From: Corynebacterium gallinarum | Lineage (GTDB): Bacteria; Actinomycetota; Actinomycetes; Mycobacteriales; Mycobacteriaceae | Length of the DNA stretch: 64,000 bases | Assembly (NCBI RefSeq): GCF_014837045.1 | Contig: NZ_JACSPR010000004.1 | Coordinates: 1 to 64,000, forward strand | Direction of reading: 5' to 3' | Part shown: in pieces, positions 43,305 through 53,920 of the stretch | How the letters are laid out: each line of letters begins with the position of its first letter | How positions within the stretch are numbered: position 1 is the stretch's first letter | Translations under genes and position numbers: made by a program | The notes under the pieces: generated by a model | The model's input: the letters and a program-made list of their open reading frames with translations, nothing else | The model's database searches: none | What the model was told of the DNA's origin: nothing

Positions 43305-45596
43305 TTACTCGACGACGGAGTTGGCTCCCACCGCATGCCCGAAGGCCTCGGGCAGGGTGTTGGACCACGCGTCGTGAAGCTCCCCGACGGATACCTCAAC
43401 GCTCAGGTCGCCGCCGCGCACGGTGATGACACCGGAGTCGTTGGTGGCACCGATCCGGGTCACCGGCACACCGAGTTCACCGGCGCGCGCAACCAGTTCA
43501 TCGCCACGGGTGGTGGCCACGACGATGCGGGATGCGGATTCGGAGAACAGGGCGGTGAACAGGTCCCCATGGACCTGCGTGAGATCGACATCCAGGCCAC
43601 GGCCGGCGTGGATGGCCAGCTCGGCGAGGGTCTGGCCGAGACCGCCCTCAGAGAGGTCATGGGCCGCGGAAACCAGGTCGGCAGCCGGAATCAACAGGTC
43701 AGCCAGACGACGCTCATTGGCCAGGTCGATCTGCGGTGGCAGACCGGACAGGCACGCGCCGGAAACCTGCTGCCAGATGGATCCACCGAACTCATCAAAG
43801 GTCTCACCCAGCAGGTACAGCTCCTGCTCACCGGCGGGCAGGCGGTTGCCGATGGTCTTTTCCACATTGTCCAGGACGCCGAGGACACCGACGACCGGGG
43901 TCGGCAGGATCGGCTCGTCGCCGGTCTGGTTGTAGAAGGAGACGTTGCCGCCGGAGACGGGGATACCCATCTCCTTGGCGCCGTCGGCAAGCCCGTGGAC
44001 GGCTTCCTTGAACTGCCACATGACGCCGGCGTTCTCAGGGGAGCCGAAGTTGAGGCAGTTGGTCACGGCGACCGGACGGGCACCGGTGGAGACCACGTTG
44101 CGGTAGGCCTCGGCGAGCGCCAGGCGTGCACCGGTGCGGGGGTCGAGGCGGGTGTAGCGGCCGGAGGCGTCGGCGGAGATGGCGACGCCTCGGTTGGTCT
44201 CTTCGTCGATACGCAGCACGCCGGCGTTGGCGTCCTTCGCCTGGACGGTGTTGCCGCGCACGTAGCGGTCGTACTGCTCGGTGATGAACGCGCGGGAGCA
44301 CAGTGCCGGGGAGGACACGAGCTTGAACCAGGCGTCACGGATGCCGTCGGCGGTGTCGGGGCGCTCGAGCTCACCGAGGGTCTGGATCTCATCCTGGTTG
44401 GCGGGGCGCTCGACGGGGCGGTTGTACACCGGGCCCTCATCGATGGTGGAGGCCGGTGCGTCGATGACGGTCTGGCCGTTGTGGACCACGAGGTAGCGGT
44501 CCTTCTCGTCGGTGACCTCGCCGATCTCGGCGACGGTGACATCCCACTTGGCGCAGATCTGCTTGAACTTCTCCACGTTCTCCGGGGTGACCACGGCGCA
44601 CATGCGCTCCTGGGACTCGGAGGCGAGGATCTCGGCTGCGGACATCTTCTCGGCGCGCAGGGGGACGGCGTCGAGGTTGACGCGCATACCACCGTCACCG
44701 GCGGCGGCCAGCTCGGAGGTGGCGCACGCAAGTCCGCCGCCACCGAGGTCCTGGATACCCACGACCACGCCAGCCTGGTACAGCTCGAGGCAGCATTCGA
44801 TGAGGACCTTCTCTGCGAAGGGGTCGCCGACCTGGACGGCCGGAAGCTTGCGCTCCTCGCCCTCCTCGAAGGAGGCGGAACCCAGGACGGAGACGCCACC
44901 GATGCCGTCGAGGCCGGTGCGGGAACCGAAGAGCATGACCTTGTTGCCGGTGCCGGAGGCGAAGGCCAGCTTGAGGTCATCGACCTTGAGGGTACCCACA
45001 GCCAGGGCGTTGACCAGGGGGTTGCCGGCGTAGGAGTCGTCGAAGACGGTCTCGCCACCGATGTTGGGCAGGCCGAGGCAGTTGCCGTAGTGGGAGATGC
45101 CGCTGACCACGCCGGGCAGCACACGCTGGGTGTCCGGGTTGTCCATGGCGCCGAAACGCAGCTGGTCCATGACGGCGATCGGGCGTGCACCCATGGCCAT
45201 GATGTCGCGGACGATGCCACCGATGCCGGTTGCGGCACCCTGGTGGGGCTCCACGAAGGAGGGGTGGTTGTGGGATTCCACGCGGAAGGTCACGGCGTTG
45301 CCGTCTCCGATGTCGACCACGCCGGCGTTCTCACCGATGCCGGCGAGGATCTTCTCGGCCATCTCCGGGGTGGTGGTCTCGCCGAAGTAGCGCAGGTGGA
45401 CCTTGGAGGACTTGTAGGAACAGTGCTCGGACCACATGACGGAGTAGACGGTCAGCTCCGCGTCGGTCGGGCGGCGCCCGAGGATCTCCTTGATGCGTGC
45501 GTACTCATCGTCCTTGAGGCCGAGTTCGGCATAGGGCTGCTCGAGGTCGGGGTTCTCGGCTGCTGCCTCGACGGTGTCGTTGAAAATCGTGCTCAT
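43305..45596 (-). CDS. purL: Phosphoribosylformylglycinamidine synthase, subunit PurL
   Basis: Makes FGAM from FGAR with ATP and ammonia delivered by PurQ, with PurS as bridge. The 763-residue size is that of the small type used in the PurS-PurL-PurQ complex. Signatures: [58 protein letters not shown]. Start ATG with AGGAG; 17 bp after purQ. Operon purS-purQ-purL. Confidence 0.97.
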   Translation of the reverse strand: MSTIFNDTVEAAAENPDLEQPYAELGLKDDEYARIKEILGRRPTDAELTVYSVMWSEHCSYKSSKVHLRYFGETTTPEMAEKILAGIGENAGVVDIGDGNAVTFRVESHNHPSFVEPHQGAATGIGGIVRDIMAMGARPIAVMDQLRFGAMDNPDTQRVLPGVVSGISHYGNCLGLPNIGGETVFDDSYAGNPLVNALAVGTLKVDDLKLAFASGTGNKVMLFGSRTGLDGIGGVSVLGSASFEEGEERKLPAVQVGDPFAEKVLIECCLELYQAGVVVGIQDLGGGGLACATSELAAAGDGGMRVNLDAVPLRAEKMSAAEILASESQERMCAVVTPENVEKFKQICAKWDVTVAEIGEVTDEKDRYLVVHNGQTVIDAPASTIDEGPVYNRPVERPANQDEIQTLGELERPDTADGIRDAWFKLVSSPALCSRAFITEQYDRYVRGNTVQAKDANAGVLRIDEETNRGVAISADASGRYTRLDPRTGARLALAEAYRNVVSTGARPVAVTNCLNFGSPENAGVMWQFKEAVHGLADGAKEMGIPVSGGNVSFYNQTGDEPILPTPVVGVLGVLDNVEKTIGNRLPAGEQELYLLGETFDEFGGSIWQQVSGACLSGLPPQIDLANERRLADLLIPAADLVSAAHDLSEGGLGQTLAELAIHAGRGLDVDLTQVHGDLFTALFSESASRIVVATTRGDELVARAGELGVPVTRIGATNDSGVITVRGGDLSVEVSVGELHDAWSNTLPEAFGHAVGANSVVE

Positions 45597-45613
45597 TATT
45601 ATCGTCAGACTCC

Positions 45614-46285
45614 TTAGGCAGCGATGGTGCCGATGGCGGACAGGAACAGCTCGAGACCATCCACGGACGGGCCGGTGAGCGTCTCGATGGCGTGCTCCGG
45701 GTGTGGCATGAGGCCGACGACGCGACCGGTTTCGTTGGTGATACCGGCGATGTCGTTGATGGAGCCGTTGAAGTTGTCGGTGTAGCGGAAGACCACGCGG
45801 CCCTCCTCCTCCAGCATCTTGATGGTGTCCGGCTCAGCCTGGAAGCGTCCCTCACCGTGCTTGGCGGGGACCAGGATCTTCTGGCCCTGTTCGAGGGTGC
45901 TGGTCCAGGCGGTGTCGGTGTTGACCACTTCAAGGTGGGTGTCCACGCAGTGGAAGTGCAGACCCTGGTTGCGGGTCAGGGCACCGGGCAGCAGGCGTGC
46001 CTCGGTGAGGATCTGGAAACCGTTGCAGATACCGAGGACGGGCATACCCTTGCCCGCAGCCTCGATGACGGACTGCATGACGGGTGCCAGTGCGGAGATG
46101 GCGCCGGTGCGCAGGTAGTCACCGTAGGAGAAACCACCGGGGACCACGACGGCGTCGACGCCCCTGAGGTCCTCGTCGGCGTGCCAGAGGTTGACCGGCT
46201 CGGCACCTGCGAGGCGGACGGCGCGCAGTGCATCGACGTCGTCGAGGGTGCCGGGGAAGGTGATGACACCGATCTTGGCACTCAC
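45614..46285 (-). CDS. purQ: Phosphoribosylformylglycinamidine synthase, glutaminase PurQ
   Basis: Class I glutamine amidotransferase of 223 residues supplying ammonia to PurL. The nucleophile cysteine is in [11 protein letters not shown] and the His-Glu pair in MPHPEHAIE. The GTG start overlaps the purS stop by four bases (GTGA), so the two are translationally coupled. Confidence 0.97.
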   Translation of the reverse strand: MSAKIGVITFPGTLDDVDALRAVRLAGAEPVNLWHADEDLRGVDAVVVPGGFSYGDYLRTGAISALAPVMQSVIEAAGKGMPVLGICNGFQILTEARLLPGALTRNQGLHFHCVDTHLEVVNTDTAWTSTLEQGQKILVPAKHGEGRFQAEPDTIKMLEEEGRVVFRYTDNFNGSINDIAGITNETGRVVGLMPHPEHAIETLTGPSVDGLELFLSAIGTIAA

Positions 46286-46527
46286 TTGGCGACCTCTACT
46301 CCCACCACATCGAAATCTTCGATGACGGTGTTGGCGAGAAGGGTTTCGGCGATCTTCTCCAGGTCGGCGGTGGAGACGGAATCATCGACCTCCAGCTCGA
46401 AGCGCTTACCCTGGCGCACATCGGAGACTCCGGTTACCCCGATACGACCCAGGGCGCGGTGTACGGCCTGTCCCTGGGGGTCCAGAATTTCCGCCTTCGG
46501 CATGACATTGACAACTACACGGGCCAC
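46282..46527 (-). CDS. purS: Phosphoribosylformylglycinamidine synthase, subunit PurS
   Basis: An 81-residue subunit that holds PurL and PurQ together. It starts [20 protein letters not shown] and has the family pattern through [13 protein letters not shown]. The frame opens with TTG at 46545, but GTG 46527 with AAGGGAAA upstream gives the standard N-terminus. Confidence 0.95.
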   Translation of the reverse strand: MARVVVNVMPKAEILDPQGQAVHRALGRIGVTGVSDVRQGKRFELEVDDSVSTADLEKIAETLLANTVIEDFDVVGVEVAK

Positions 46528-46604
46528 GTATTTTCCCTTACTCAAGGCGACAATGTTTTACCTGGATAGTGTATCGCCTGATCCCGCAACAACCTAGCCA
46601 GGTG

Positions 46605-47084
46605 CTACACGGGGAGATTGTCCTCAATCACCGAGGTGACCTCGTCATCCTCCGGATCCACGCGCGGACCGAAACGGGCAATGGTCTCACCATCGGCATT
46701 GATGAGGAACTTCTCAAAATTCCACTCGATATCGCCGCCGTCCCCGAAACGTTTGAGTTCGGCGTACAGGGGGTGTTCATTTTCACCGTTGACATCGGTC
46801 TTGGCCAGCAGCGGGAAGGTGATGTCGTATTTTTCCTGGGCAAAGGCGCAGATCTCGGCGTCGGTGCCGGGTTCCTGGCCCATGAACTGGTTGCAGGGCA
46901 CCCCGATCACGAAGAAGCCACGGTCCTGGTAGTCCTCGAAGAGACGCTGGAGGCCCTCATACTGCGGGGTTAGTCCACACTTTGAGGCCACATTGACCAC
47001 CATCACGAGGTGGCCGGCCCAATCGGCCATGGTGGTGTCGGTTCCGTCGGTGAGTGTTACGGGAATGTCATGTATGGAAGTCAT
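46605..47084 (-). CDS. mpx: Glutathione peroxidase-family thiol peroxidase (mycothiol peroxidase-like)
   Basis: A 159-residue Gpx-family peroxidase with cysteine instead of selenocysteine: VNVASKCGLTPQY (Cys36), then the conserved PCNQF and WNFEKFL (tryptophan of the tetrad). In C. glutamicum the orthologue at this locus works with mycothiol or thioredoxin against peroxides, which would fit the nearby mshD. ATG 47084 has both GGAGG and TAGGGT (complement of 47092-47097) upstream. Long upstream extensions of the frame are non-coding in style. Confidence 0.88.
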   Translation of the reverse strand: MTSIHDIPVTLTDGTDTTMADWAGHLVMVVNVASKCGLTPQYEGLQRLFEDYQDRGFFVIGVPCNQFMGQEPGTDAEICAFAQEKYDITFPLLAKTDVNGENEHPLYAELKRFGDGGDIEWNFEKFLINADGETIARFGPRVDPEDDEVTSVIEDNLPV

Positions 47085-47245
47085 GTCCTCCACCCTAGCG
47101 TCCCCGAAACTGACATATTCATGAATTCTTACCCATGCGCAGGTGAACTCCCAGCATGAGCTGATCTGCTGATCAGCGAGTGCACATAATCTGCGGTAAT
47201 TGGTAGGGGTTGTATCCCACTCCCCTCTAGTCAAAGGTCATGTGA

Positions 47246-49822
47246 ATGAAGCACATCCCCGCGCGTGCACTGGCGATCGCCCTCGCCAGCATCACCGCAA
47301 CCAGCCTGGTGGCAGCCCCGCATGCGGCTGCAGCCCCCGACGGTTCCCTCCCCGTCATCTCCGAGGTCTACGGCGGTGGCGGCAACAGCGGTGCCGTCTA
47401 CTCCCATGACTTCATCGAGCTGTTCAACCCGACCACCGAGGACATCAACCTGGGCGGCTGGGCGGTCCAGTACTACTCCTCCGGCGGCAACCTCGGCAAC
47501 ACCACCGAGCTCACCGGCACCATCCCCGCCGGTGGCTACTACCTGATCCAGCAGAACCCGGGCAGCAACACCAGCCTGCCGGGGCTTCCCACACCGGACG
47601 CCGTCGGTACCGCGAACATGTCCGGTTCCAAGGGGTCCGTCGCGCTTGTCGACGCCGCCGCCACCCGGGTGGACCTGGTCGGCTGGGGCGACGCCACCCT
47701 CGTCGAGGGGTCCCCCGCACCTGCCACCACCAATGCCATCTCGGCCCAGCGCGTCGATTCCGCTGTGGACTCCGATGACAACTCGGTGGATTTCGTCGTC
47801 GATACGCCCTCCCCGCAGTCCAGTGGCACCGAGGCACCAACTGATCCGGTAGATCCGGTTGACCCAATCACCGTCACCATCGCCGAGATCCAGGGCACCG
47901 GTGACACCACTCCCCTGGCCGGCCAGACAGTGATCACCGAGGGTGTGGTCACTGCCGTGTTTGCCGAGGGTGGTTTCAACGGCTTCTACATGCAGACCCC
48001 CGGCACCGGAGAGCTCAAGTCCGCAGGCGATGCCTCCGACGGCATCTTCGTCTATGTCGGCACAAGCGGCACCTACCCGGAGATCGGTGAGTCGGTCACG
48101 GTCACCGGCACCCCGGCCGAGTACTACGGCATGACCCAGCTGGGTTCCGCCACCTTCACCGAGGCCCCGGCCCCGTTCGAGGAGGTCACCCCGGTGGCCA
48201 TCGACACCATGCCGGCTGACCCGGGCATCCGCGAGTCCTACGAGGGCATGCTCCTGCAGCCGACCGGTGACTACACCGTGACCAACAACTACGCACTCAA
48301 TGACTTCGGTGAGATCGGCCTGGCCGCGGGCACCGAACCCTACTACCAGGCCACCGAGAAGGTCACCCCCGGCGCGGAGGCCATCGCCTACGAACTGGAG
48401 AACCAGGCTGAGCTGGTCACCCTGGATGACGGTCGCTCCGGCCGTTATATGCAGGGCGACAAGGATGTCCCCATGCCGTGGATCGTGCAGGACGGGGACA
48501 CCGTCAAGTCCCTGCGCACCGGTGATCAGGTGGATTTCCAGCACCCGGTCGTCTTCGACTACCGCTTTGATCTGTGGCGTTTCCAGCCGACCACCCCGGT
48601 CACCGGCAACACCGCGGGCACGGATCTGCCGATCACCTGGGAGGATTCCCGCCCGGCCGCCCTGGCAGCCATCGATGCTGTCGAGGGTGATTTCCACATC
48701 GCCAGCTTCAACGTGCTGAACTACTTCACCTCCCTGGGTGAGGATTATGACTGCGATGCCTACACCGACATCAACAGCAATCCCATCACCGCCCGCAACT
48801 GTGATGTCCGTGGTGCCTACAGCCAGCAGGCCTTCGCAGACCAGCAGGGCAAGATCGTCGCAGCCATCAACAGGCTGGGTGCTGATGTCGTGGGCCTGGA
48901 GGAGATCGAGAACACCGCCGCGGTCACCGGCGATATCGAGCGTCGCGACGAAGCCCTCAACGCGCTTGTCGACGCCCTCAACACCGCCCACGGTTCCGAG
49001 CGCTGGGCCGCTGTGGAGTCCCCACTGGAGGTGGGCACCGACGAGGATGTCATCCGGGTGGCCTTCATCTACGACCTCACCACCGTCAAGCCCGTCGGGG
49101 AATCCCGCATCTTCGACGACCCGGCCTACACCGGCACGGCCCGCCAGCCCCTGGCTCAGGAGTTCCAGCCGCGGGATGAGACGAAGGAATCCTTCGTCGG
49201 CGTGGTCAACCACTTCAAGTCCAAGGGTTCTGCCGTCAACGGCGATGTGGACACCGGTGACGGCCAGGGTGCCTCTGCGAATGTCCGCGTGGCACAGGCG
49301 CAGGCTCTGATCGACCACCTGGAGAACCAGGATGACTGGGCTGACAAGCCGGTGTTCATCCTCGGTGACCTGAACGCCTACTCGAAGGAGACCGTGCTCT
49401 CCACCCTGGCCGGTGCCGGGTACAGCAACATCGCCGCTGAGTACGACGCCGGGTACAGCTACCAGTTCTCCGGTCGCATCGGTTCCCTCGACCACGCCCT
49501 GGGCAATGACGCGGCCATGGGCCGTGTCGTGGATGCCGAGGTGTGGGGCATCAACGCCGATGAGTCCATCGCGTTCGAGTACTCCCGCCGCAACTACAAC
49601 ACGGCGGATGTCTTCGAGGCGGACAATGTCTTCCGCTCCTCCGACCATGACCCCATCAAGGTCGGTTTCAGTCTGGAGAGCACGGACGGTACCGACGAGC
49701 CCACCGACGACACCCCGTCCACCGGCTCCACCAGCGGCATCTTCGCCACCGTGGCCGGCGTCCTGGGACAGATCCTGTCCTGGTTCCAGCAGCTGCCCAT
49801 CATCAAGTCGCTGTTCAGCTGA
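47246..49822 (+). CDS. nucH: Secreted multi-domain endonuclease (ExeM/NucH type)
   Basis: An 858-residue exported nuclease that degrades extracellular nucleic acids as a phosphate source. Signal peptide 1-29; lamin-tail domain (about 36-150, ISEVYGGGGNSG, HDFIELFNP); OB-fold-like region (about 205-320); then an exonuclease-endonuclease-phosphatase domain (about 485-805) with FNVLNYF, GLEEIEN, VVNHFKSKGS, LGDLNAY and SSDHDPI as metal and catalytic residues. The tail after TDEPTDD is low complexity and ends in a hydrophobic helix. The C. glutamicum orthologue is PhoR-regulated, and the pst and phoS-phoR genes are in the same window. Confidence 0.92.
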   Translation: MKHIPARALAIALASITATSLVAAPHAAAAPDGSLPVISEVYGGGGNSGAVYSHDFIELFNPTTEDINLGGWAVQYYSSGGNLGNTTELTGTIPAGGYYLIQQNPGSNTSLPGLPTPDAVGTANMSGSKGSVALVDAAATRVDLVGWGDATLVEGSPAPATTNAISAQRVDSAVDSDDNSVDFVVDTPSPQSSGTEAPTDPVDPVDPITVTIAEIQGTGDTTPLAGQTVITEGVVTAVFAEGGFNGFYMQTPGTGELKSAGDASDGIFVYVGTSGTYPEIGESVTVTGTPAEYYGMTQLGSATFTEAPAPFEEVTPVAIDTMPADPGIRESYEGMLLQPTGDYTVTNNYALNDFGEIGLAAGTEPYYQATEKVTPGAEAIAYELENQAELVTLDDGRSGRYMQGDKDVPMPWIVQDGDTVKSLRTGDQVDFQHPVVFDYRFDLWRFQPTTPVTGNTAGTDLPITWEDSRPAALAAIDAVEGDFHIASFNVLNYFTSLGEDYDCDAYTDINSNPITARNCDVRGAYSQQAFADQQGKIVAAINRLGADVVGLEEIENTAAVTGDIERRDEALNALVDALNTAHGSERWAAVESPLEVGTDEDVIRVAFIYDLTTVKPVGESRIFDDPAYTGTARQPLAQEFQPRDETKESFVGVVNHFKSKGSAVNGDVDTGDGQGASANVRVAQAQALIDHLENQDDWADKPVFILGDLNAYSKETVLSTLAGAGYSNIAAEYDAGYSYQFSGRIGSLDHALGNDAAMGRVVDAEVWGINADESIAFEYSRRNYNTADVFEADNVFRSSDHDPIKVGFSLESTDGTDEPTDDTPSTGSTSGIFATVAGVLGQILSWFQQLPIIKSLFS

Positions 49823-50500
49823 TCAGATGGCCGTCATGTAGGTCCTGGGCTGGGCTCCCCGCTCCAGGGCCGCAATGGCGGCGGCGCGGAAGTCACGCGC
49901 CACCTTGGGGTTGACCAGGTTGCGTCCCGACACTGACAACCGGATGGTGTTTCCCCGGGAGGCGCCGCGGGTGGCGGCGGCGAGCACATTCTGCCGCCAC
50001 CATTTCGCCGCCCCGAAACCCTCACCCACGGACAGGTTCCTGCACTGCAGGAACTCCCCCGTGCGCAGGTCGTGGAGTCCCCTGCTGGACGCCGCCACCT
50101 TGAAGTCGAACTCCGGCAGGACCTGTGAGGTGCCCTCGGACATGCGCCACCTCGGTGGGGCGAACACGGTGAAGGTGAAACCGATGCGTTCCATCTGACG
50201 GATGGCCCCGGTGAGCCGGAGACGCGCCTCGTGTTTTTCCAGGGTGGCGAATTCGGAGCGTCGGCCCTGCACCGGCTGGTCGAAGCCGTTGAGGATCAGT
50301 TCGCGTCCCTGGCCCAGCTGGTCCTCCAGCCAGGCGCGGGTGGCCTTGTCCTTCGCCAGTTTCCAGTCCCCGTCGATATGCGGGGCCACCAGCAGGGACA
50401 CCCCGATGCCCTCTGCGTGCAGGTCCTTCACCAGCGCATCTGTGGCCTTCCGGGTCTGGTCGAAAATACTGGAGACGGAGACTAACAAACGGCCGGACAT
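49823..50500 (-). CDS. DUF2334-type (polysaccharide deacetylase-like) protein
   Basis: A 225-residue cytoplasmic-looking protein. The start SGRLLVSVSSIFDQT and LLVAPHIDGDWKL, ELILNGFDQP and FTVFAPPRWRMS follow the strand order of the DUF2334/NodB-like barrel, but the usual metal-binding Asp-His-His set is altered (SSIFDQ, NGFD), so activity is uncertain. The stop abuts the nucH stop tail to tail (TGATCA). The gene downstream on this strand is ptrB. Confidence 0.7.
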   Translation of the reverse strand: MSGRLLVSVSSIFDQTRKATDALVKDLHAEGIGVSLLVAPHIDGDWKLAKDKATRAWLEDQLGQGRELILNGFDQPVQGRRSEFATLEKHEARLRLTGAIRQMERIGFTFTVFAPPRWRMSEGTSQVLPEFDFKVAASSRGLHDLRTGEFLQCRNLSVGEGFGAAKWWRQNVLAAATRGASRGNTIRLSVSGRNLVNPKVARDFRAAAIAALERGAQPRTYMTAI

Positions 50501-50546
50501 GAGGGCATTGTCCCACGTCCGGCCGTTTCCGTCATGTCGAACGGGT

Positions 50547-52658
50547 TTACTGCGTCAGGCCTGTCGCCTGATTCACAATCCAGGCGTATTCGAAGGCGGT
50601 CTGGCGCCACTTCTCATAACGTCCGGACACACCGCCGTGGCCGGCGGACATCTCGGTTTTCAGCAGAAACTGTCCACCGGTGGCCGTCGCGCGCAGGCGG
50701 GCGATCCACTTGGCGGGTTCGACGTAGAGCACCCGGGTGTCATTGAGGGAAGTTACCGCGAGGATGTTGGGGTAGTTCTTCGCCTCCACATTTTCATAGG
50801 GTGCGTAGGAGGCCATGTAGTCATAGACCTCCCGGTCCCCGAGAGGGTTGCCCCATTCATCCCATTCGATGACGGTCAGCGGCAGCTCCGGCATGAGCAT
50901 GGAGGTCAGCGGATCGACGAAGGGAACCACCGCCTCGATCGCCTTGAAGCGGTCGGGTGCCATGTTGGCGATGGCACCCATGAGCATGCCGCCGGCGGAT
51001 CCGCCCTCGGCCACCAGACGGTCGGGGGAGGTGATCCCCTGCTCAATCAGGGCGTCGGCCACATCGATGAAGTCGGTGAAGGTGTTCTTCTTGGTCAGTG
51101 TCTTGCCGTTGTCATACCAGCGACGCCCCATCTCACCGCCACCGCGGACATGGGCGATGGCGAAGACCATGCCGCGATCAAGCAGGGACAGCCTGGCCAC
51201 GGAGAAACCCGGGTCGATGGAGGACTCATAGGAACCGTAGCCGTACAGCAGCACCGGAACATTGCTCAGCTCCAGGTCCGCGCGGTGGACCAGGGACACC
51301 GGCACCTGTTCGCCATCCCTGGCCGTGACCCACAGTCTGGATGCGGTGTAATCCTCGCGGTTGTACCCGCCGAGGACCTCCTGCTGCTTCAGCAGCACGC
51401 GCTCGCCGGACTCCACCCAGTAGTCGAACAGCTGGCCGGGGGTGGTGAAGGATCCATAGCTCACGCGGATCACCGGGGCATCCCATTCGGGGTTGCCGGA
51501 GGAGGCTACGGTGTAGAGCTCTTCGTCGAACCTGAGTTCCTCGAAGCGGGTGAATCCGGCGTCGTCAAGCTTCATCACCGCAACCTGCCCGATGGCGCCC
51601 GACCGGTATCCGAGGGTGAGGTGGTCGCGGTAGGCGTCGACGCCCTCGATGCGCACGTCCTCGCGGTGGGGAACCAGCGACTCGAGCGCAGCCAGGGAGG
51701 AGAGCTTGCCGACGGGTGCGTGACCCACCTCGAAGTTGGGACCGTTCTGATTGTGCACCACCAGCCAGGTGTCAGCGCCGGCGATGACCGCATGGTCGAC
51801 GTCGTACTCCACGCCCTCCTCGCGGGGGATGAGCACCACGGGCTCGGCCTCGGGATCCTCGAAGGGGATGTACTGGACCTCGGAGGTCACCTTGGACGCG
51901 GACCCGAGGAGGATGAACCGGTCGGAACGGGTGGTGCCGATCCAGGTGGAATAACGCTCATCGGCTTCGCGGTAGACCAGGACATCCTCCGAGGTGGAGG
52001 TGCCGATCTTGTGCCGCCAGATGGTGTCCGGACGCCAGGCATCATCGACGCGCTGGTAGAAGAGGTACTCCTCCCCCACCCAGGTGGCACCGTAGAAAAT
52101 ACCCGTGATGGTATCGCCGAGGTGCTCCCCGGTGTGGAGGTCCCTGATGCGCAGGGTGAAGCGTTCATCACCGGTGGTGTCGGTGGAATAGGCCAGGTAG
52201 CGGCCCGAGGTGGTCACGGTGGCCGTGCCCAGGGAGAAGAACTCATGTCCCTCGGCGAGCTCATTGGCGTTGAGGAAGACCTCCTCCTCCGGGGTGGGCT
52301 CGGCGGGGATCTCCGGTGCCACCCAGGGCTCATCGCCGACGGGGATACGGCAGTAGGTGCCGTAGCTCTTGCCCTCCTCGGTGCGTCCGAAATACCAGTA
52401 GCGGCCGTTGCGCACTGGCACCGACATGTCGGTTTCCTTGATGCGTGACTTGATCTCGTTGTAGATATTCTCGCGGAGACCGCCCAGGTGGGCGGTCTGC
52501 TCCTCGGTGTAGGCGTTCTCCGCCTCGAGGTAGTCGAGGGTGTCGCGGGATTCCTTGTCGCGGAGCCACTCATAATCATCCACGAAGTCGATGCCGTGGA
52601 CGGTACGGGTGGTGGGTCGGACAGTGGCCACCGGTGGGGTGAGACGTTCAGAAGACAT
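50547..52658 (-). CDS. ptrB: Prolyl oligopeptidase-family peptidase (oligopeptidase B)
   Basis: A 703-residue S9 serine peptidase cleaving after basic residues in short peptides. It has an N-terminal beta-propeller (about 75-410) and an alpha/beta-hydrolase domain with the nucleophile in EGGSAGGMLMGAIANM and the histidine in SAGHGGVSGRYEKW. HVRGGGEMGRRWYDNGK is the family signature just before it. Starts with MSSERLTPP at ATG 52658. Confidence 0.93.
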   Translation of the reverse strand: MSSERLTPPVATVRPTTRTVHGIDFVDDYEWLRDKESRDTLDYLEAENAYTEEQTAHLGGLRENIYNEIKSRIKETDMSVPVRNGRYWYFGRTEEGKSYGTYCRIPVGDEPWVAPEIPAEPTPEEEVFLNANELAEGHEFFSLGTATVTTSGRYLAYSTDTTGDERFTLRIRDLHTGEHLGDTITGIFYGATWVGEEYLFYQRVDDAWRPDTIWRHKIGTSTSEDVLVYREADERYSTWIGTTRSDRFILLGSASKVTSEVQYIPFEDPEAEPVVLIPREEGVEYDVDHAVIAGADTWLVVHNQNGPNFEVGHAPVGKLSSLAALESLVPHREDVRIEGVDAYRDHLTLGYRSGAIGQVAVMKLDDAGFTRFEELRFDEELYTVASSGNPEWDAPVIRVSYGSFTTPGQLFDYWVESGERVLLKQQEVLGGYNREDYTASRLWVTARDGEQVPVSLVHRADLELSNVPVLLYGYGSYESSIDPGFSVARLSLLDRGMVFAIAHVRGGGEMGRRWYDNGKTLTKKNTFTDFIDVADALIEQGITSPDRLVAEGGSAGGMLMGAIANMAPDRFKAIEAVVPFVDPLTSMLMPELPLTVIEWDEWGNPLGDREVYDYMASYAPYENVEAKNYPNILAVTSLNDTRVLYVEPAKWIARLRATATGGQFLLKTEMSAGHGGVSGRYEKWRQTAFEYAWIVNQATGLTQ

Positions 52659-52678
52659 AAGCCACGATCATAGTCGGG

Positions 52679-53572
52679 CTAGACGCAGCAGCCGATCCAG
52701 GTGGAGAACTTGTTCCCGGAGATCAGCTCATAGGCCTCGATGTAGCGCTCACGGGTTGCCTCGACCACGGAACCGGGCAGGGCGGGTGGCTGGGTTCCAC
52801 TGTTCTTGTCCCAGCCGGACTTCGGCCCGGTCAGCCAGTTGCGCACATACTGCTTGTCGAAGGACGGCTGCACATGGCCCGCCTCATATCCCTCGGCGGG
52901 CCAGTAACGAGAGGAGTCCGGGGTGAGGACCTCATCACCGAGCACCAGTTCCCCGTTGTCGTCGAGGCCGAACTCGAACTTGGTGTCAGCGAGGATCACG
53001 CCACGCTCCAGGGCGATCTCGGCGGCACGGGAGTAGATGGCGATGGAGGCATCCCGCAGCTGGTTGGCGCGGGCCTCGCCGAGGCGCTCCTCCACCACGT
53101 CGAAGGAGACGTTGATGTCGTGGTCGCCGATATCAGCCTTGGTGGCGGGGGTGAAGATCGGCTCGGGCAGCCGGGAGGACTCGACCAGTCCCTCGGGCAG
53201 GGTGATGCCACAGACGGTACCGGTCTGGCGGTACTCCTCCAGGCCGGAGCCGGTGAGGTATCCACGCACCACGCATTCAAAAGGCATCATGGCGAGCTTC
53301 TTGCACACCATCGCTCGTCCGAGGACCTCCTCGGGGATACGGGGATCATCAATGGGGCCGGCGAGGTGGTTCGGGAAATCGATGGCATCGAAGAAGAACT
53401 GACTCATCGCGGTGAGCACCCGACCCTTGTCGGGGATCTCGGTGTCCAGGATGAAGTCGTAGGCAGAGATCCGGTCGGAGGCCACCATGAGAATGTGGTG
53501 CTCATCGATCTCGTAGATCTCGCGGACCTTACCGGCGGAAAGGTGCTTGTACTGGGAGAGTTCAGGACGCAT
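52679..53572 (-). CDS. purC: Phosphoribosylaminoimidazole-succinocarboxamide synthase
   Basis: SAICAR synthetase joining aspartate to CAIR. The 297-residue protein has [28 protein letters not shown] at the N-terminus, [17 protein letters not shown] and [29 protein letters not shown]. The longest frame runs through the neighbouring small gene; ATG 53572 gives [10 protein letters not shown] and has TAGACT (complement of 53581-53586) eight bases upstream. Own transcription unit, separated from the porin-like gene by its terminator. Confidence 0.96.
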   Translation of the reverse strand: MRPELSQYKHLSAGKVREIYEIDEHHILMVASDRISAYDFILDTEIPDKGRVLTAMSQFFFDAIDFPNHLAGPIDDPRIPEEVLGRAMVCKKLAMMPFECVVRGYLTGSGLEEYRQTGTVCGITLPEGLVESSRLPEPIFTPATKADIGDHDINVSFDVVEERLGEARANQLRDASIAIYSRAAEIALERGVILADTKFEFGLDDNGELVLGDEVLTPDSSRYWPAEGYEAGHVQPSFDKQYVRNWLTGPKSGWDKNSGTQPPALPGSVVEATRERYIEAYELISGNKFSTWIGCCV

Positions 53573-53623
53573 ATCAGGAGAGTCTAGACCCACCGGCAAC
53601 GTTCGGAAAATTGTTGAGAAAAC

Positions 53624-53651
53624 AAAAAGCACCCACCGTGAGGTGGGTGCT
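53624..53651 (-). terminator. Terminator of the small porin-like gene
   Basis: On the minus strand AGCACCCACC and GGTGGGTGCT (53628-53637 with 53642-53651) form a 10-bp stem with a GTGA-type loop, then TTTTTG. A second small hairpin GAGTTCCT-tc-AGGAACTC is at 53659-53676. Confidence 0.9.
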
Positions 53652-53682
53652 AATTTTCGAGTTCCTTCAGGAACTCCCCTAA

Positions 53683-53832
53683 TTAAGAGGAGAGGTTGAA
53701 GAAGGAGTCGAGAATGTTGCCACCAGCAGCTGCGCCGGTGCCGAAGAAGTCGGAAACACCGTTGACGATGGCGGAACCAAGTGCCACGATGCTGTTGTAG
53801 ATGGTCTCGATAACATTCTGAACGTCGCCCAT
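53683..53832 (-). CDS. 49-residue amphipathic peptide, PorA/PorH-like
   Basis: A small gene with a strong RBS (AAAGGAG seven bases before the ATG), an in-frame stop and its own terminator. The product starts [19 protein letters not shown], has VNGVSDFFG in the middle and ends [13 protein letters not shown]. It is acidic with no lysine or arginine, has no signal peptide and is mostly amphipathic helix with a central Gly/Ala stretch. These traits match the short porins PorA and PorH of the corynebacterial mycomembrane (45-57 residues, no signal peptide). The sequence is not one of them. Located between purB and purC as an independent unit. Confidence 0.75.
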   Translation of the reverse strand: MGDVQNVIETIYNSIVALGSAIVNGVSDFFGTGAAAGGNILDSFFNLSS

Positions 53833-53894
53833 GATGAGCTCCTTTCGATTGGTGCCGAACTCTTGCTGTCCGGCTGGGATAACTCAAGTCTGTC

Positions 53895-53920
53895 GGAGCT
53901 TGCGCAGGAGTGCAAGCTCC
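53895..53920. promoter_or_regulatory. Inverted repeat upstream of the porin-like gene
   Basis: GGAGCTTGC and GCAAGCTCC form a 9-bp inverted repeat with an 8-nt spacer, 63-88 bp before the start codon. On the minus strand TTGCAC within the repeat is 17 bp from CAGACT, a possible promoter, which would place the palindrome over the -35 as an operator. It could also be a leader hairpin. Confidence 0.4.
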
